DNA of 48,053 nucleotides from positions 1 through 48,053 of the forward strand of contig JAOASF010000095.1 of NCBI GenBank assembly GCA_025210175.1. The letters run 5' to 3'. This DNA is from Crocinitomicaceae bacterium (GTDB taxonomy: Bacteria > Bacteroidota > Bacteroidia > Flavobacteriales_D > Crocinitomicaceae). The position numbers and the translations under genes are program-made. Under the pieces are notes generated by a model that did no database searches, was not told where the DNA came from, and saw nothing but the letters and a program-made list of their open reading frames with translations. Shown here in pieces: positions 26,781-33,865 of this stretch; the stretch's first letter is position 1, and each line of letters opens with the position of its first letter.

Positions 26781-27842
26781 ATGAAAAAGCAAATTACATA
26801 TTTAACTCTTGCTCTTGCGACGGCAACCTTGATGTTCGCATGTTCTTCTGGTGGCGAAGAGACAAAAGAAGAAGTTACTTTCTTGCCACTCGTTAAGTTG
26901 GATAAGGCAGCAGAAAAGAATTTCATTCATGAAATTAGTGTTCAAGGGAATATTGAAACGGATCAGGATGTTTTGTTGAACGCAGAAATGGGAGGACAAA
27001 TCATCAAGATTTATGTCAAAGAAGGACAAAAAGTAAAGGCAGGTCAATTGTTGGTTAGTCTGGATGCTTCAATTCTTGCTTCAAACCTCAACGAAATCCA
27101 AACGCAATTGGATTATGCGGAATACATGCTTCAAAAACAAGAAGAATTAAAAAAGCGTGGTGTTGGTTCTGAATTCGATTATGAAACGGCCAAAAACCAA
27201 GTAAGTTCTTTGCGATCCAAAATGAAATCTGTGAATGCGCAGAAAGGAAAGTCGACTATTACGGCTCCATTTACCGGAGTGATTGACCAGATTTATGCCA
27301 AAGATGGACAAGTTGTGGGACCGCAAAATCCATTGGTTCGTTTGGTGAACAATAGCAAGGTGGAGGTTACTGCCGATATTTCTGAAAAGCACCTTGGATC
27401 AATTGGAGTCGGAACGCCGGTAGAAGTAAGTTTCCCAAACTTCCGAGATACAACCATTCAGGTAAAAATCACCAATATTGGAAATTACATCGAACCGACA
27501 AACCGTACCTTCAGAGTGCAAGCGGATATTCCAAATAACAAGGTTTTGTTGCCGAATATGTTGGCTGAATTATCAATTACGGACATGAATGTATCGGAGG
27601 CTTTGGTAATTCCATCGGTATCAATCATTAAGGATCAAGACAACAATGACTTTATTTATAAAGCCGTAAGAACGAAGAACAAAGATGAGTTCAAGGTGGT
27701 GAAGGTAGGAGTAAAGGTTGTACAACGCTACAAAGGTGAGGCCATGATTGAAGTGGTTTCGGGTAAAATCAAAGACGGTGATTTCGTTGTAACAGATGGT
27801 GCAAAAGGAGTTACTGAGAACGATATCGTACGTACTAAATAA
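26781..27842 (+). CDS. RND efflux periplasmic adaptor (HlyD/AcrA family) lipoprotein
   Basis: 353 residues. Signal peptide with lipobox MFAC, Cys21, so anchored as a lipoprotein. Order of domains: a barrel-sandwich/lipoyl half (VQGNIETDQDVLLNAEMGGQIIKIYVKEGQKVKAGQLLVSLD), a short helical hairpin (about 95-150), the second lipoyl half (STITAPFTGVIDQIYAKDGQVVGPQNPLVRLV), a beta-barrel domain, and a membrane-proximal domain ending DGAKGVTENDIV. It links the TolC channel to the RND pump. It lies 8 bp before the pump gene. Confidence 0.94.
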   Translation: MKKQITYLTLALATATLMFACSSGGEETKEEVTFLPLVKLDKAAEKNFIHEISVQGNIETDQDVLLNAEMGGQIIKIYVKEGQKVKAGQLLVSLDASILASNLNEIQTQLDYAEYMLQKQEELKKRGVGSEFDYETAKNQVSSLRSKMKSVNAQKGKSTITAPFTGVIDQIYAKDGQVVGPQNPLVRLVNNSKVEVTADISEKHLGSIGVGTPVEVSFPNFRDTTIQVKITNIGNYIEPTNRTFRVQADIPNNKVLLPNMLAELSITDMNVSEALVIPSVSIIKDQDNNDFIYKAVRTKNKDEFKVVKVGVKVVQRYKGEAMIEVVSGKIKDGDFVVTDGAKGVTENDIVRTK

Positions 27843-27850
27843 GACGACGA

Positions 27851-30800
27851 ATGGAAGAGAATAATAAAAAAGGATTTGGGTTGTCTACCCTCTCCGTCAA
27901 TAACAGAAAGTTTGTTTTCCTCTTGGCCATCATTATCTTCTTCGGAGGATTGGGTGCCTATACTTCGATGCCAAAGGAGAACTTCCCAGAAATTCAAATT
28001 CCAGAGATTTATATTGGAATTGCCAAACCAGGAGCATCTCCTGAGTACATGTCCAAAAAGATTACTGAGTCTATCGAAAAAGAGGTAGGTGGAATTAAAT
28101 TGGTCGATGAAATCAACTCGAATTCAGTTCACGGTTACGCAACCATTCGGGTAAAATTTGATTTCAAAATGAAGGTGACAGAGGCTTTGCAAAAAGTGAA
28201 GGATGCAGTCGATAAGGCACGAACCAAAACCGACTTCCCTGATTTGCCAGTGGAGCCCAATATTTTTGAAATGGATCCGGCTCAAATGCCGATTCTGAAT
28301 ATCAACTTACGCGGAAACAATGCATCCCTTTTGAAGGATGTAGCGGAGGTTCTCGAAAAGAGAATTGAAGAATTGCCTGAAATTTCTGAAGTAGATATTA
28401 GAGGCGTTCAGGAACAAGAAATGCGCATCGATGTTGACCCGATTAAAGCACAAGCGGTGAACGTTTCCTTAGACGACATTGAAAATGCTGTGAATTCAGA
28501 GCATCAAAATATCCCTTCTGGAGAAATCTTGATGGACGGGGTTCGTAAAACACTCCGAATTGATGGTGAGTTTACCAATGCTTCTGAGTTGAAAAAGTTG
28601 ATCGTAAAAGATGATGATTACTTGCCTGTTCATTTAGAGGATATTGCCCATGTTTATTTTGGTAATTCAGATACAACCTCATTTGCTCGTGAGTTTGGAG
28701 AGCCTGTAGTGATGTTGGATGTAAAAAAACAAGGTGGTGAAAACTTGCTAGACGCTTCCGATAAAATCTTTGAAATTTTGGACGAGGCCCAAGTGGATGG
28801 AACGATTCCGCGAAGCATTTCAGTTTCTACGACCAATGATCAGTCGAACAACACTCGCGATATGGTTTCCAATTTGGAAAACTCCATTTTGTTTGGAATC
28901 ATGTTGGTAGTTGGCGTCTTGCTTTTCTTCCTTGGTTTGAGAAATGCCTTATTTGTTGGTGTGGCAATTCCACTATCCATGTTGATGTCCTTCCTGATTT
29001 TGGATGCAATGGATGTGTCCTTGAACGTAATGGTCTTGGTCTCACTCGTTTTGGCTTTGGGTATGGTGGTAGACAATGGAATCGTAATTGTCGAAAACAT
29101 TTACCGAAATCTGAGCAATGGTATGAAACAGAAAGATGCTGTCATCCAGGGGGTAGGAGAGGTCGCATGGCCGATTATTGCTTCTACTGCAACGACGTTG
29201 GCAGCCTTTGTTCCCTTGGCATTCTGGCCAGGCATTATGGGGGAATTCATGAAATACTTGCCAATTACCTTGATTATCGTTTTGGGTTCCTCCCTTTTCG
29301 TTGCCTTGGTTATTAACCCTGTATTAGCAGTGGCTTATATGAAATTGGAAGAAACAAATCCATCTAAAAAACGAGTTTTCACGATTGCATTGGTGATGTC
29401 TACCATTGGGGTGGTTGCTCTAGTTGCAGGTTTCACTTCCTTCGGTAACTTCCTCATCATCATGGCGATTTTTGGGTTGATAAACCTTTATGTTTTCCTT
29501 CCTGGATCACGAGTTTTCCAAGGTAAGGTATTGCCTAAATTGGAGAACTTCTACGAAGGTTTCTTGAAAAAAGCGTTGAAAGGAAATAATCCATTGGGTG
29601 TTTTGGCTGGAACAGTTGGCTTGTTCATAGTGGCAATTATTTTGATGGCGGTATTTCCCCCGAAGGTTGATTTCTTCCCAGTTAATGAGCCAAACTATGT
29701 GAACATTTTCATCTCTCATCCGATCGGAACGGATATCATGACAACCAATAAGACGACAGAAAAAGTTGAAAAGGTTATCAATGAAATCCTTCAACCTTAT
29801 TTGGCTGCGGATGCAAAATACCCGGTGGGCGACAGCAAGCGATTAATTCGATCCATTATCTCACAAGTAGGTGAAGGAACAAGCGACCCAGGTGAAGGAG
29901 TTGCAATGGGAAATACGCCGCATAAGGCACGTATCACAATTAACTTCACGGAGTTTCAAAACAGAGATGGGGTGAGTACCGGAGAGGTCCTATCGGAAAT
30001 TCAAGAGAAATTGAAAGGACGATTCACGGCGGATATTAATATTTCTGCTGAAAAAGAAGCGAATGGTCCGCCTCAAGGAGCGCCTATTAATATTGAAGTA
30101 ACAGGACGCGCTGAATACGCAACCTTAATTAAGGAAGCGGAAAATTTGAAAAACAAGTTAGAACGCTCAGGTGTGGCCGGTGTCGACAAATTGAAATTGA
30201 ATGTAGAATCCGATCGACCAGAAATTCCAATTGAAGTGGACAGAGACGCGGTTCGTAAGTTCAATGCATCAACCATGCAGGTTGGAATGGCTATACGTAA
30301 AGCCTTGTTGGGGCAAGATATTACAACCTACAGTTTGAATGAGGAATCGTATGATTTAGTGGTTCGCTTCGAAAAGAAAAGCCGCGAAAGCCTCGATGCC
30401 TTGTTGGATCAAAATCTAATTTTTAGAAACAACAAAGGTGTATTGATTAAAATTCCAATTCGCTCAGTTGTGAAACGTCCTGAAGAACAAAGTTCATTTA
30501 CGGCGGTTGTACGCAAGGACCAATTGCCATTAGTGGCAATCACCTCGGGGGTTCAAGAAGGATACAACGCCAATGAGGTGGTGGAGCAACTCAAAGAAAA
30601 GTTGAATGAATACGAAAAGAAGGGTGAGTTGGATGAATCCTTGTCGTATACTTTTACAGGACAGCAAGAAGAACAAGCCAAGGAGTTCGCATTTTTGAGC
30701 ACCGCATTGATGTTGGCCGTCTTCATGATTACCCTTATCATTGTCGCTCAGTTTAATTCCTACTCGGCACCATCCGTTATTATGCTAACTGTCGTATTAT

Positions 30801-31321
30801 CCTTGATCGGTGTATTGCTCGGTTTGTTGATTTCTCGTCAAAATTTCGTGATCCTCATGACCATGATTGGTATCATCTCCTTGGCAGGTGTGGTTGTAAA
30901 CAATGCGATTGTATTGATCGATTTTACAAACATGCTTCGCAAGAATAAACGAGCAGAGTTGAAGTTGTCTGAAGACGAACAGTTGCCATATGAGGAAATT
31001 GTTAAAGCAGCCGTTGAAGCGGGTAAAACTCGTTTGCGCCCCGTATTGCTCACAGCGATTACAACTATTTTGGGCTTGATCCCACTAGCGGTAGGTTTTA
31101 ACATCGACTTTTTTAGCTTCTTGTCAAGCTACGACGCCAAGATTTACATCGGTGGTGATAACAATATTTTCTTCTCACCTATGTCTTGGACTATTATTTA
31201 CGGTCTTACGTTTGCAACCTTCCTTACCTTGGTGGTCATCCCATCACTGTACTTGTTGACAGTTCGCTTGAAGTTTTGGTTCTACGACTTGATGGGTTGG
31301 AAAATAGTAAGCAATATTTAA
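27851..31321 (+). CDS. RND-family efflux transporter permease (AcrB/MMPL-like, HAE-type)
   Basis: 1156 residues, slightly longer than AcrB (about 1050). A first membrane helix (about 18-36) leads to a large porter domain, then helices around 345-560 with the proton-relay motif LALGMVVDNGIVIVENIYR (conserved Asp in TM4). A second porter half and a second helix set follow, with GVVVNNAIVLIDFTNMLR, GKTRLRPVLLTAITTILGLIPLA and a final helix FATFLTLVVIPSLYLL. The long loop before the last helices (FSFLSSYDAKIYIGGDNN) is typical of Bacteroidota members. It is the motor of the tripartite pump; drug versus metal specificity cannot be assigned. Confidence 0.95.
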   Translation: MEENNKKGFGLSTLSVNNRKFVFLLAIIIFFGGLGAYTSMPKENFPEIQIPEIYIGIAKPGASPEYMSKKITESIEKEVGGIKLVDEINSNSVHGYATIRVKFDFKMKVTEALQKVKDAVDKARTKTDFPDLPVEPNIFEMDPAQMPILNINLRGNNASLLKDVAEVLEKRIEELPEISEVDIRGVQEQEMRIDVDPIKAQAVNVSLDDIENAVNSEHQNIPSGEILMDGVRKTLRIDGEFTNASELKKLIVKDDDYLPVHLEDIAHVYFGNSDTTSFAREFGEPVVMLDVKKQGGENLLDASDKIFEILDEAQVDGTIPRSISVSTTNDQSNNTRDMVSNLENSILFGIMLVVGVLLFFLGLRNALFVGVAIPLSMLMSFLILDAMDVSLNVMVLVSLVLALGMVVDNGIVIVENIYRNLSNGMKQKDAVIQGVGEVAWPIIASTATTLAAFVPLAFWPGIMGEFMKYLPITLIIVLGSSLFVALVINPVLAVAYMKLEETNPSKKRVFTIALVMSTIGVVALVAGFTSFGNFLIIMAIFGLINLYVFLPGSRVFQGKVLPKLENFYEGFLKKALKGNNPLGVLAGTVGLFIVAIILMAVFPPKVDFFPVNEPNYVNIFISHPIGTDIMTTNKTTEKVEKVINEILQPYLAADAKYPVGDSKRLIRSIISQVGEGTSDPGEGVAMGNTPHKARITINFTEFQNRDGVSTGEVLSEIQEKLKGRFTADINISAEKEANGPPQGAPINIEVTGRAEYATLIKEAENLKNKLERSGVAGVDKLKLNVESDRPEIPIEVDRDAVRKFNASTMQVGMAIRKALLGQDITTYSLNEESYDLVVRFEKKSRESLDALLDQNLIFRNNKGVLIKIPIRSVVKRPEEQSSFTAVVRKDQLPLVAITSGVQEGYNANEVVEQLKEKLNEYEKKGELDESLSYTFTGQQEEQAKEFAFLSTALMLAVFMITLIIVAQFNSYSAPSVIMLTVVLSLIGVLLGLLISRQNFVILMTMIGIISLAGVVVNNAIVLIDFTNMLRKNKRAELKLSEDEQLPYEEIVKAAVEAGKTRLRPVLLTAITTILGLIPLAVGFNIDFFSFLSSYDAKIYIGGDNNIFFSPMSWTIIYGLTFATFLTLVVIPSLYLLTVRLKFWFYDLMGWKIVSNI

Positions 31322-31333
31322 CGTTCAAAAATT

Positions 31334-31356
31334 AACAAATGAAAGCCGATTTGTTT
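31334..31356 (+). terminator. Weak terminator after the efflux operon
   Basis: AACAAAT and ATTTGTT (31334-31340 with 31349-31355) form a 7-bp A/T-rich stem with an 8-nt loop, then TTAAAA. It lies 13 bp after the pump stop codon. A second inverted repeat, TCATGTT/AACATGA (31371-31377 with 31393-31399), follows. Neither has a strong U run. Confidence 0.35.
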
Positions 31357-31403
31357 TAAAAGGCAAAAAATCATGTTAAAAGGCGAAAAAAAAACATGAA
31401 ATG

Positions 31404-31434
31404 CTTTTCAGAATAAAAAATATGCCTACATTTG
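31404..31434 (+). promoter_or_regulatory. Promoter of small RNA copy 1
   Basis: TACATTTG at 31427-31434 is an exact TAnnTTTG -7 element, identical to that of copy 2. The -33 position shows only CTTTT (31404-31408), so this copy has the weaker promoter. Confidence 0.5.
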
Positions 31435-31439
31435 TTATG

Positions 31440-31546
31440 TAAGAATAAGATAAAAAACGAAGATTTTTTAAAGATCTTTTTCAGTGAATAGTGGTTAGGT
31501 TAGGTTAGATTAAAAATGGCAGCTGCAAAGCTGCCATTTTCCTTTT
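31440..31546 (+). ncRNA. Candidate small RNA, tandem copy 1
   Basis: About 105 nt from the predicted start to the end of the U tract. A 5' A-rich part holds a short hairpin AAGAT/ATCTT (31460-31464 with 31474-31478). A single-stranded segment CAGTGAATAGTGG then TTAGGTTAGGTTAG (31482-31508) follows. A 12-bp terminator stem with a GCAA tetraloop (31513-31524 with 31529-31540) and TTTTCCTTTT ends it. No start codon with a sensible ORF is present. The segment before the terminator is identical to copy 2, 206 bp downstream. Confidence 0.65.
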
Positions 31547-31550
31547 AACC

Positions 31551-31594
31551 AAATTGTTAGGCGTAAGCCGTGAGGCAAAAAGTTTTAACAATTT
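31551..31594 (+). repeat. Inverted repeat between the two small RNA copies
   Basis: AAATTGTTA (31551-31559) and TAACAATTT (31586-31594) are perfect 9-bp arms around 26 nt that contain a small GGCGTAAGCC hairpin. It could be a structured RNA element or a protein-binding site just upstream of the copy 2 promoter. Confidence 0.35.
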
Positions 31595-31609
31595 ATTAGT
31601 AAATGAATG

Positions 31610-31640
31610 TTTGGTATATTAAGAAAATGTCATACATTTG
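31610..31640 (+). promoter_or_regulatory. Promoter of small RNA copy 2
   Basis: TTTG (31610-31613), 19-bp spacer, TACATTTG (31633-31640): this matches the Bacteroidota primary sigma factor consensus TTTG-N19-TAnnTTTG fully and is the best promoter in the window. Confidence 0.72.
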
Positions 31641-31645
31641 TTATG

Positions 31646-31746
31646 TAAGAATAAGAAATCAATAAAGATTAAAAATCTTTTTCAGTGAATAGTGGTTAGG
31701 TTAGGTTAGATTAAAAAGGCAGCTGCAAAGCTGCCTTTTTCCTTTT
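31646..31746 (+). ncRNA. Candidate small RNA, tandem copy 2
   Basis: About 100 nt. The 5' hairpin is AAAGATT/AATCTTT (31664-31670 with 31674-31680), stronger than in copy 1. It is followed by the shared CAGTGAATAGTGG/TTAGGTTAGGTTAG segment (31683-31709) and a 12-bp terminator stem (31713-31724 with 31729-31740) with the same GCAA tetraloop and a U-rich end. No ORF. From here to the small minus-strand gene at 31958 I see no convincing gene; a minus-strand TACTTTTG at 31855-31862 has no obvious product. Confidence 0.68.
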
Positions 31747-31957
31747 ACAGAAATGGTTTTTGGGATTTATTTTTCATTTTGTATCAGGTCGTAAAGACGA
31801 GATTTATCGACCTGGTTTTAGCAATGATTTTGCTTTGTTAAAAGATTTGGACTGCAAAAGTACAATTGCAAGCATGCCGATTTATTTCCATGTCGGAAGT
31901 GAAGCTATGACTCGAGATTTTCTTTTGGGAAGATGTATTTAGATATGTACCGACAAA

Positions 31958-32152
31958 TTAGCCTTGAGTTTTGGAGGTGGAATCTTGGCTAAATTGAGTT
32001 TTTTGTCCTAGAAATTGTTCTAACTGAACCAGGGTTTGAATTGCGCTGTTCTTCGAATTTTTAATTTCTTTTTGAGAGTCGGAACTCAGACTATCCATCA
32101 TTTGAATGAGCCTTTTTTGTTCTTCAATCCATCTCTTTAATTTTTCTTCCAT
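31958..32152 (-). CDS. Small helical protein, 64 aa
   Basis: MEEKLKRWIEEQKRLIQMMD opens a continuous amphipathic, charged helix with coiled-coil character. The end is Gln/Ser/Thr-rich and probably disordered. There is no signal peptide, membrane segment or known motif. The frame starts with ATG and its composition is protein-like rather than random. It stands alone between the small RNA pair and the diacylglycerol kinase gene, same strand as the latter (108 bp apart). Confidence 0.5.
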   Translation of the reverse strand: MEEKLKRWIEEQKRLIQMMDSLSSDSQKEIKNSKNSAIQTLVQLEQFLGQKTQFSQDSTSKTQG

Positions 32153-32260
32153 AATTTGATCTTACCAGCATATACTCGCAGAAAATAGACATAGATTGAA
32201 AGGTAAATTTCAAAATAAAAAGTCTTATTACCAAATATTTATGCTATGCAAGCAGAGTTT

Positions 32261-32599
32261 TTATAGAATGTACTTCCAAAGTAGATATAAGCCAATTCCC
32301 CCAGCGTAAATGGCACTTAACAAAACAGCTCCCGCACTAATGTCTTTGATGAAACGGACCTGTTCATTTTGGTTTGGTTCCACAAGATCACAAATAGCTT
32401 CAATTGCTGAGTTCAAGATTTCGAAGCCAATTACAAGTACAGAGGCGGAAAAGAAAAGAATCCAGTCGAGGCTAGTAAACCTGATCCATAAGCCAAAAAG
32501 TATACCCAGAAAAAGAAAGATGAACTGTAACCGTGTACTTTTCTCCTTCCATACGGCTAGGTATAGGCCTCTTAGGGCGGGATGGAATTTTTTCTTCAT
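32261..32599 (-). CDS. dgkA: Diacylglycerol kinase family protein (DgkA-like)
   Basis: 112 residues with three membrane helices (about 25-42, 46-63, 88-110). The family signature is visible in VLVIGFEILNSAIEAICDLVEPN, with the catalytic and metal-binding Glu, and in VRFIKDISAGAVLLSAIYAG. In Gram-negative bacteria such enzymes recycle diacylglycerol; in others they phosphorylate undecaprenol, and the sequence alone does not decide. A single gene divergent from the SAM-riboswitch/metH transcription unit. Confidence 0.9.
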   Translation of the reverse strand: MKKKFHPALRGLYLAVWKEKSTRLQFIFLFLGILFGLWIRFTSLDWILFFSASVLVIGFEILNSAIEAICDLVEPNQNEQVRFIKDISAGAVLLSAIYAGGIGLYLLWKYIL

Positions 32600-32649
32600 T
32601 TCAAATTGGACTTCATTAACCCATGGGTTGAAGATAGGATTTTAAAATA

Positions 32650-32682
32650 TTTGTATCAGACAAATTCTATTGCTTATCTTTG
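32650..32682 (+). promoter_or_regulatory. Promoter of the metH operon
   Basis: TTTG (32650-32653), 21-bp spacer, TATCTTTG (32675-32682): a good match to the Bacteroidota promoter. Transcription would begin near 32688, about 10 nt before the riboswitch. Confidence 0.7.
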
Positions 32683-32698
32683 TGGCACTTATTGTTCA

Positions 32699-32803
32699 AC
32701 TTATAAAGAAAGGTGGAGGGACAGGCCCTGTGAAACCTTGGCAACCTTCCGGTATTCGGAAAAGGTGCCAAATCCGATTCCGGCTTACCGGGAAAAGATA
32801 AGT
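32699..32803 (+). promoter_or_regulatory. SAM-I (S-box) riboswitch
   Basis: The conserved core is present in order: P1 5' strand ACTTAT (32699-32704), AGGTGGAGGGACAGGCCC, TGTGAAACCTTGGCAACC, a P3 stem-loop with CCGGTATTCGG, AAGGTGCCAAATCC (the pseudoknot-forming and SAM-contacting region), a P4 hairpin CCGGCTTACCGG, and P1 3' strand ATAAGT (32798-32803). S-adenosylmethionine binding should reduce expression of the methionine synthase genes that follow. The family and mechanism are established; the assignment is by consensus recognition. Confidence 0.93.
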
Positions 32804-32805
32804 TT

Positions 32806-32828
32806 GAGAAAGTTTCTCTCTTTTTTTG
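32806..32828 (+). terminator. Possible riboswitch expression platform
   Basis: GAGAA-AGT-TTCTC (32806-32818) is a short weak hairpin followed by TCTTTTTTTG. With P1 formed it could act as terminator. Its stem has only 5 bp, so the switch may instead work at translation; the metH start is 27 bp further. Confidence 0.35.
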
Positions 32829-32854
32829 TGGGTTGATGTTTACGATAGAGAGAA

Positions 32855-33865
32855 ATGAAGAAAATCCAAGACATAGCCAAAGAGCGAATACTCATTTTAG
32901 ATGGTGCCATGGGGACCATGATTCAACGTTATCAACTTACGGAAGAAGATTTTCGAAAGGGTTGGTTCGAAGATCATCCACATGCTCTTAAGGGGAACAA
33001 TGACCTTTTGTCGCTGACTCGTCCAGATGTCATCAAAGAAATTCACCGCGCTTATTTGGAAGCTGGAGCAGATATTTTGGAGACCAATACCTTTAGTGGA
33101 ACATGGGTTGCTCAGGAAGATTATCACCTCGCGAAGGCTGTTTACGATATCAATTTTCATTCGGCTAAACTGGCCAAGGAGGTATGTTCGGAGTTCAACG
33201 AGCTCACGCCAGAAAAGCCCCGTTTTGTAGCTGGATCGATGGGGCCTACAACCAAACTATCGTCCATGTCCCCAGATGTGAACGACCCGGGTTTCCGAGC
33301 CATAACCTTCGATGAATTGGTTGGTGCTTTTAAGGAACAGGTGGAAGGCCTCTTGGATGGGGGAGTTGATTTGCTTTTGGTGGAAACAGTGACGGATACT
33401 TTGAACGCCAAAGCTGCCTTGTTTGCGATTGACACTGTTTTCGAAGAAAGAGGGATGGAAGTGCCAATCATGGTTTCTGGAACCATCACAGACCAAAGTG
33501 GAAGGACTTTAACTGGTCAAACAACAGAGGCCTTTTTAATATCGATGCAGCACATGCCCTTGCTGAGTATTGGACTGAATTGCGCATTGGGTGCAGAAAT
33601 GATGAGACCCTATTTACAGGTGTTAAACAAGCGAAGTCCGTTTGGGGTAAGCGCTCACCCCAATGCAGGGTTGCCCAATGAATTTGGTCAGTATGACGAA
33701 ACGCCAGAAATGATGGTGGCTCAAATTAAAGTCTTCTTAGAGGAAGGACTGATCAATATTATTGGCGGTTGCTGCGGAACTACCCCAGAGCACATTCACG
33801 CCATAGCCGAATTGGCCAAAAATTATTCACCTAGAACGATAAACCGAATTGAAGAAAATGTCTAA
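32855..33865 (+). CDS. metH: Methionine synthase, homocysteine-binding half (split MetH)
   Basis: 336 residues, the N-terminal Hcy-binding barrel of cobalamin-dependent methionine synthase as a separate protein. The start motif [17 protein letters not shown] and NTFSGTW are typical. The zinc-binding cysteines are present: Cys in [13 protein letters not shown] and the CysCys pair in [13 protein letters not shown]. It activates homocysteine thiolate for methylation. Its stop overlaps the start of the second half by 8 bp (ATGTCTAA), and the operon is headed by a SAM-I riboswitch. A two-gene MetH is, to my knowledge, usual in Flavobacteriia and not a mutation here. Confidence 0.94.
   Translation: MKKIQDIAKERILILDGAMGTMIQRYQLTEEDFRKGWFEDHPHALKGNNDLLSLTRPDVIKEIHRAYLEAGADILETNTFSGTWVAQEDYHLAKAVYDINFHSAKLAKEVCSEFNELTPEKPRFVAGSMGPTTKLSSMSPDVNDPGFRAITFDELVGAFKEQVEGLLDGGVDLLLVETVTDTLNAKAALFAIDTVFEERGMEVPIMVSGTITDQSGRTLTGQTTEAFLISMQHMPLLSIGLNCALGAEMMRPYLQVLNKRSPFGVSAHPNAGLPNEFGQYDETPEMMVAQIKVFLEEGLINIIGGCCGTTPEHIHAIAELAKNYSPRTINRIEENV

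Larger units (their letters stand above)
31427..31746 (+). repeat. Tandem duplication of a roughly 115-bp promoter-to-terminator unit
   Basis: Copies at 31427-31546 and 31633-31746 share the -7 element and the following 16 nt, then diverge with a 3-nt gap in the first hairpin. They are identical again over about 37 nt (the TTTTTCAGTG through GATTAAAAA stretch) and in the terminator core. The spacer between them is unrelated to either copy. The difference T-A versus A-T at the base of the terminator core keeps the pair intact in both. Confidence 0.85.

Noticed and set aside
31371-31399. TCATGTT/AACATGA inverted repeat as a strong terminator of the efflux operon.
   Set aside because: It has no U run after the second arm and an A-rich loop of 15 nt; kept only as a minor note.
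31760-31942. A 60-codon plus-strand frame after the second small RNA.
   Set aside because: It starts with TTG, shows no motif or signal, has no promoter, and directly follows a terminator. Not supported as a gene.
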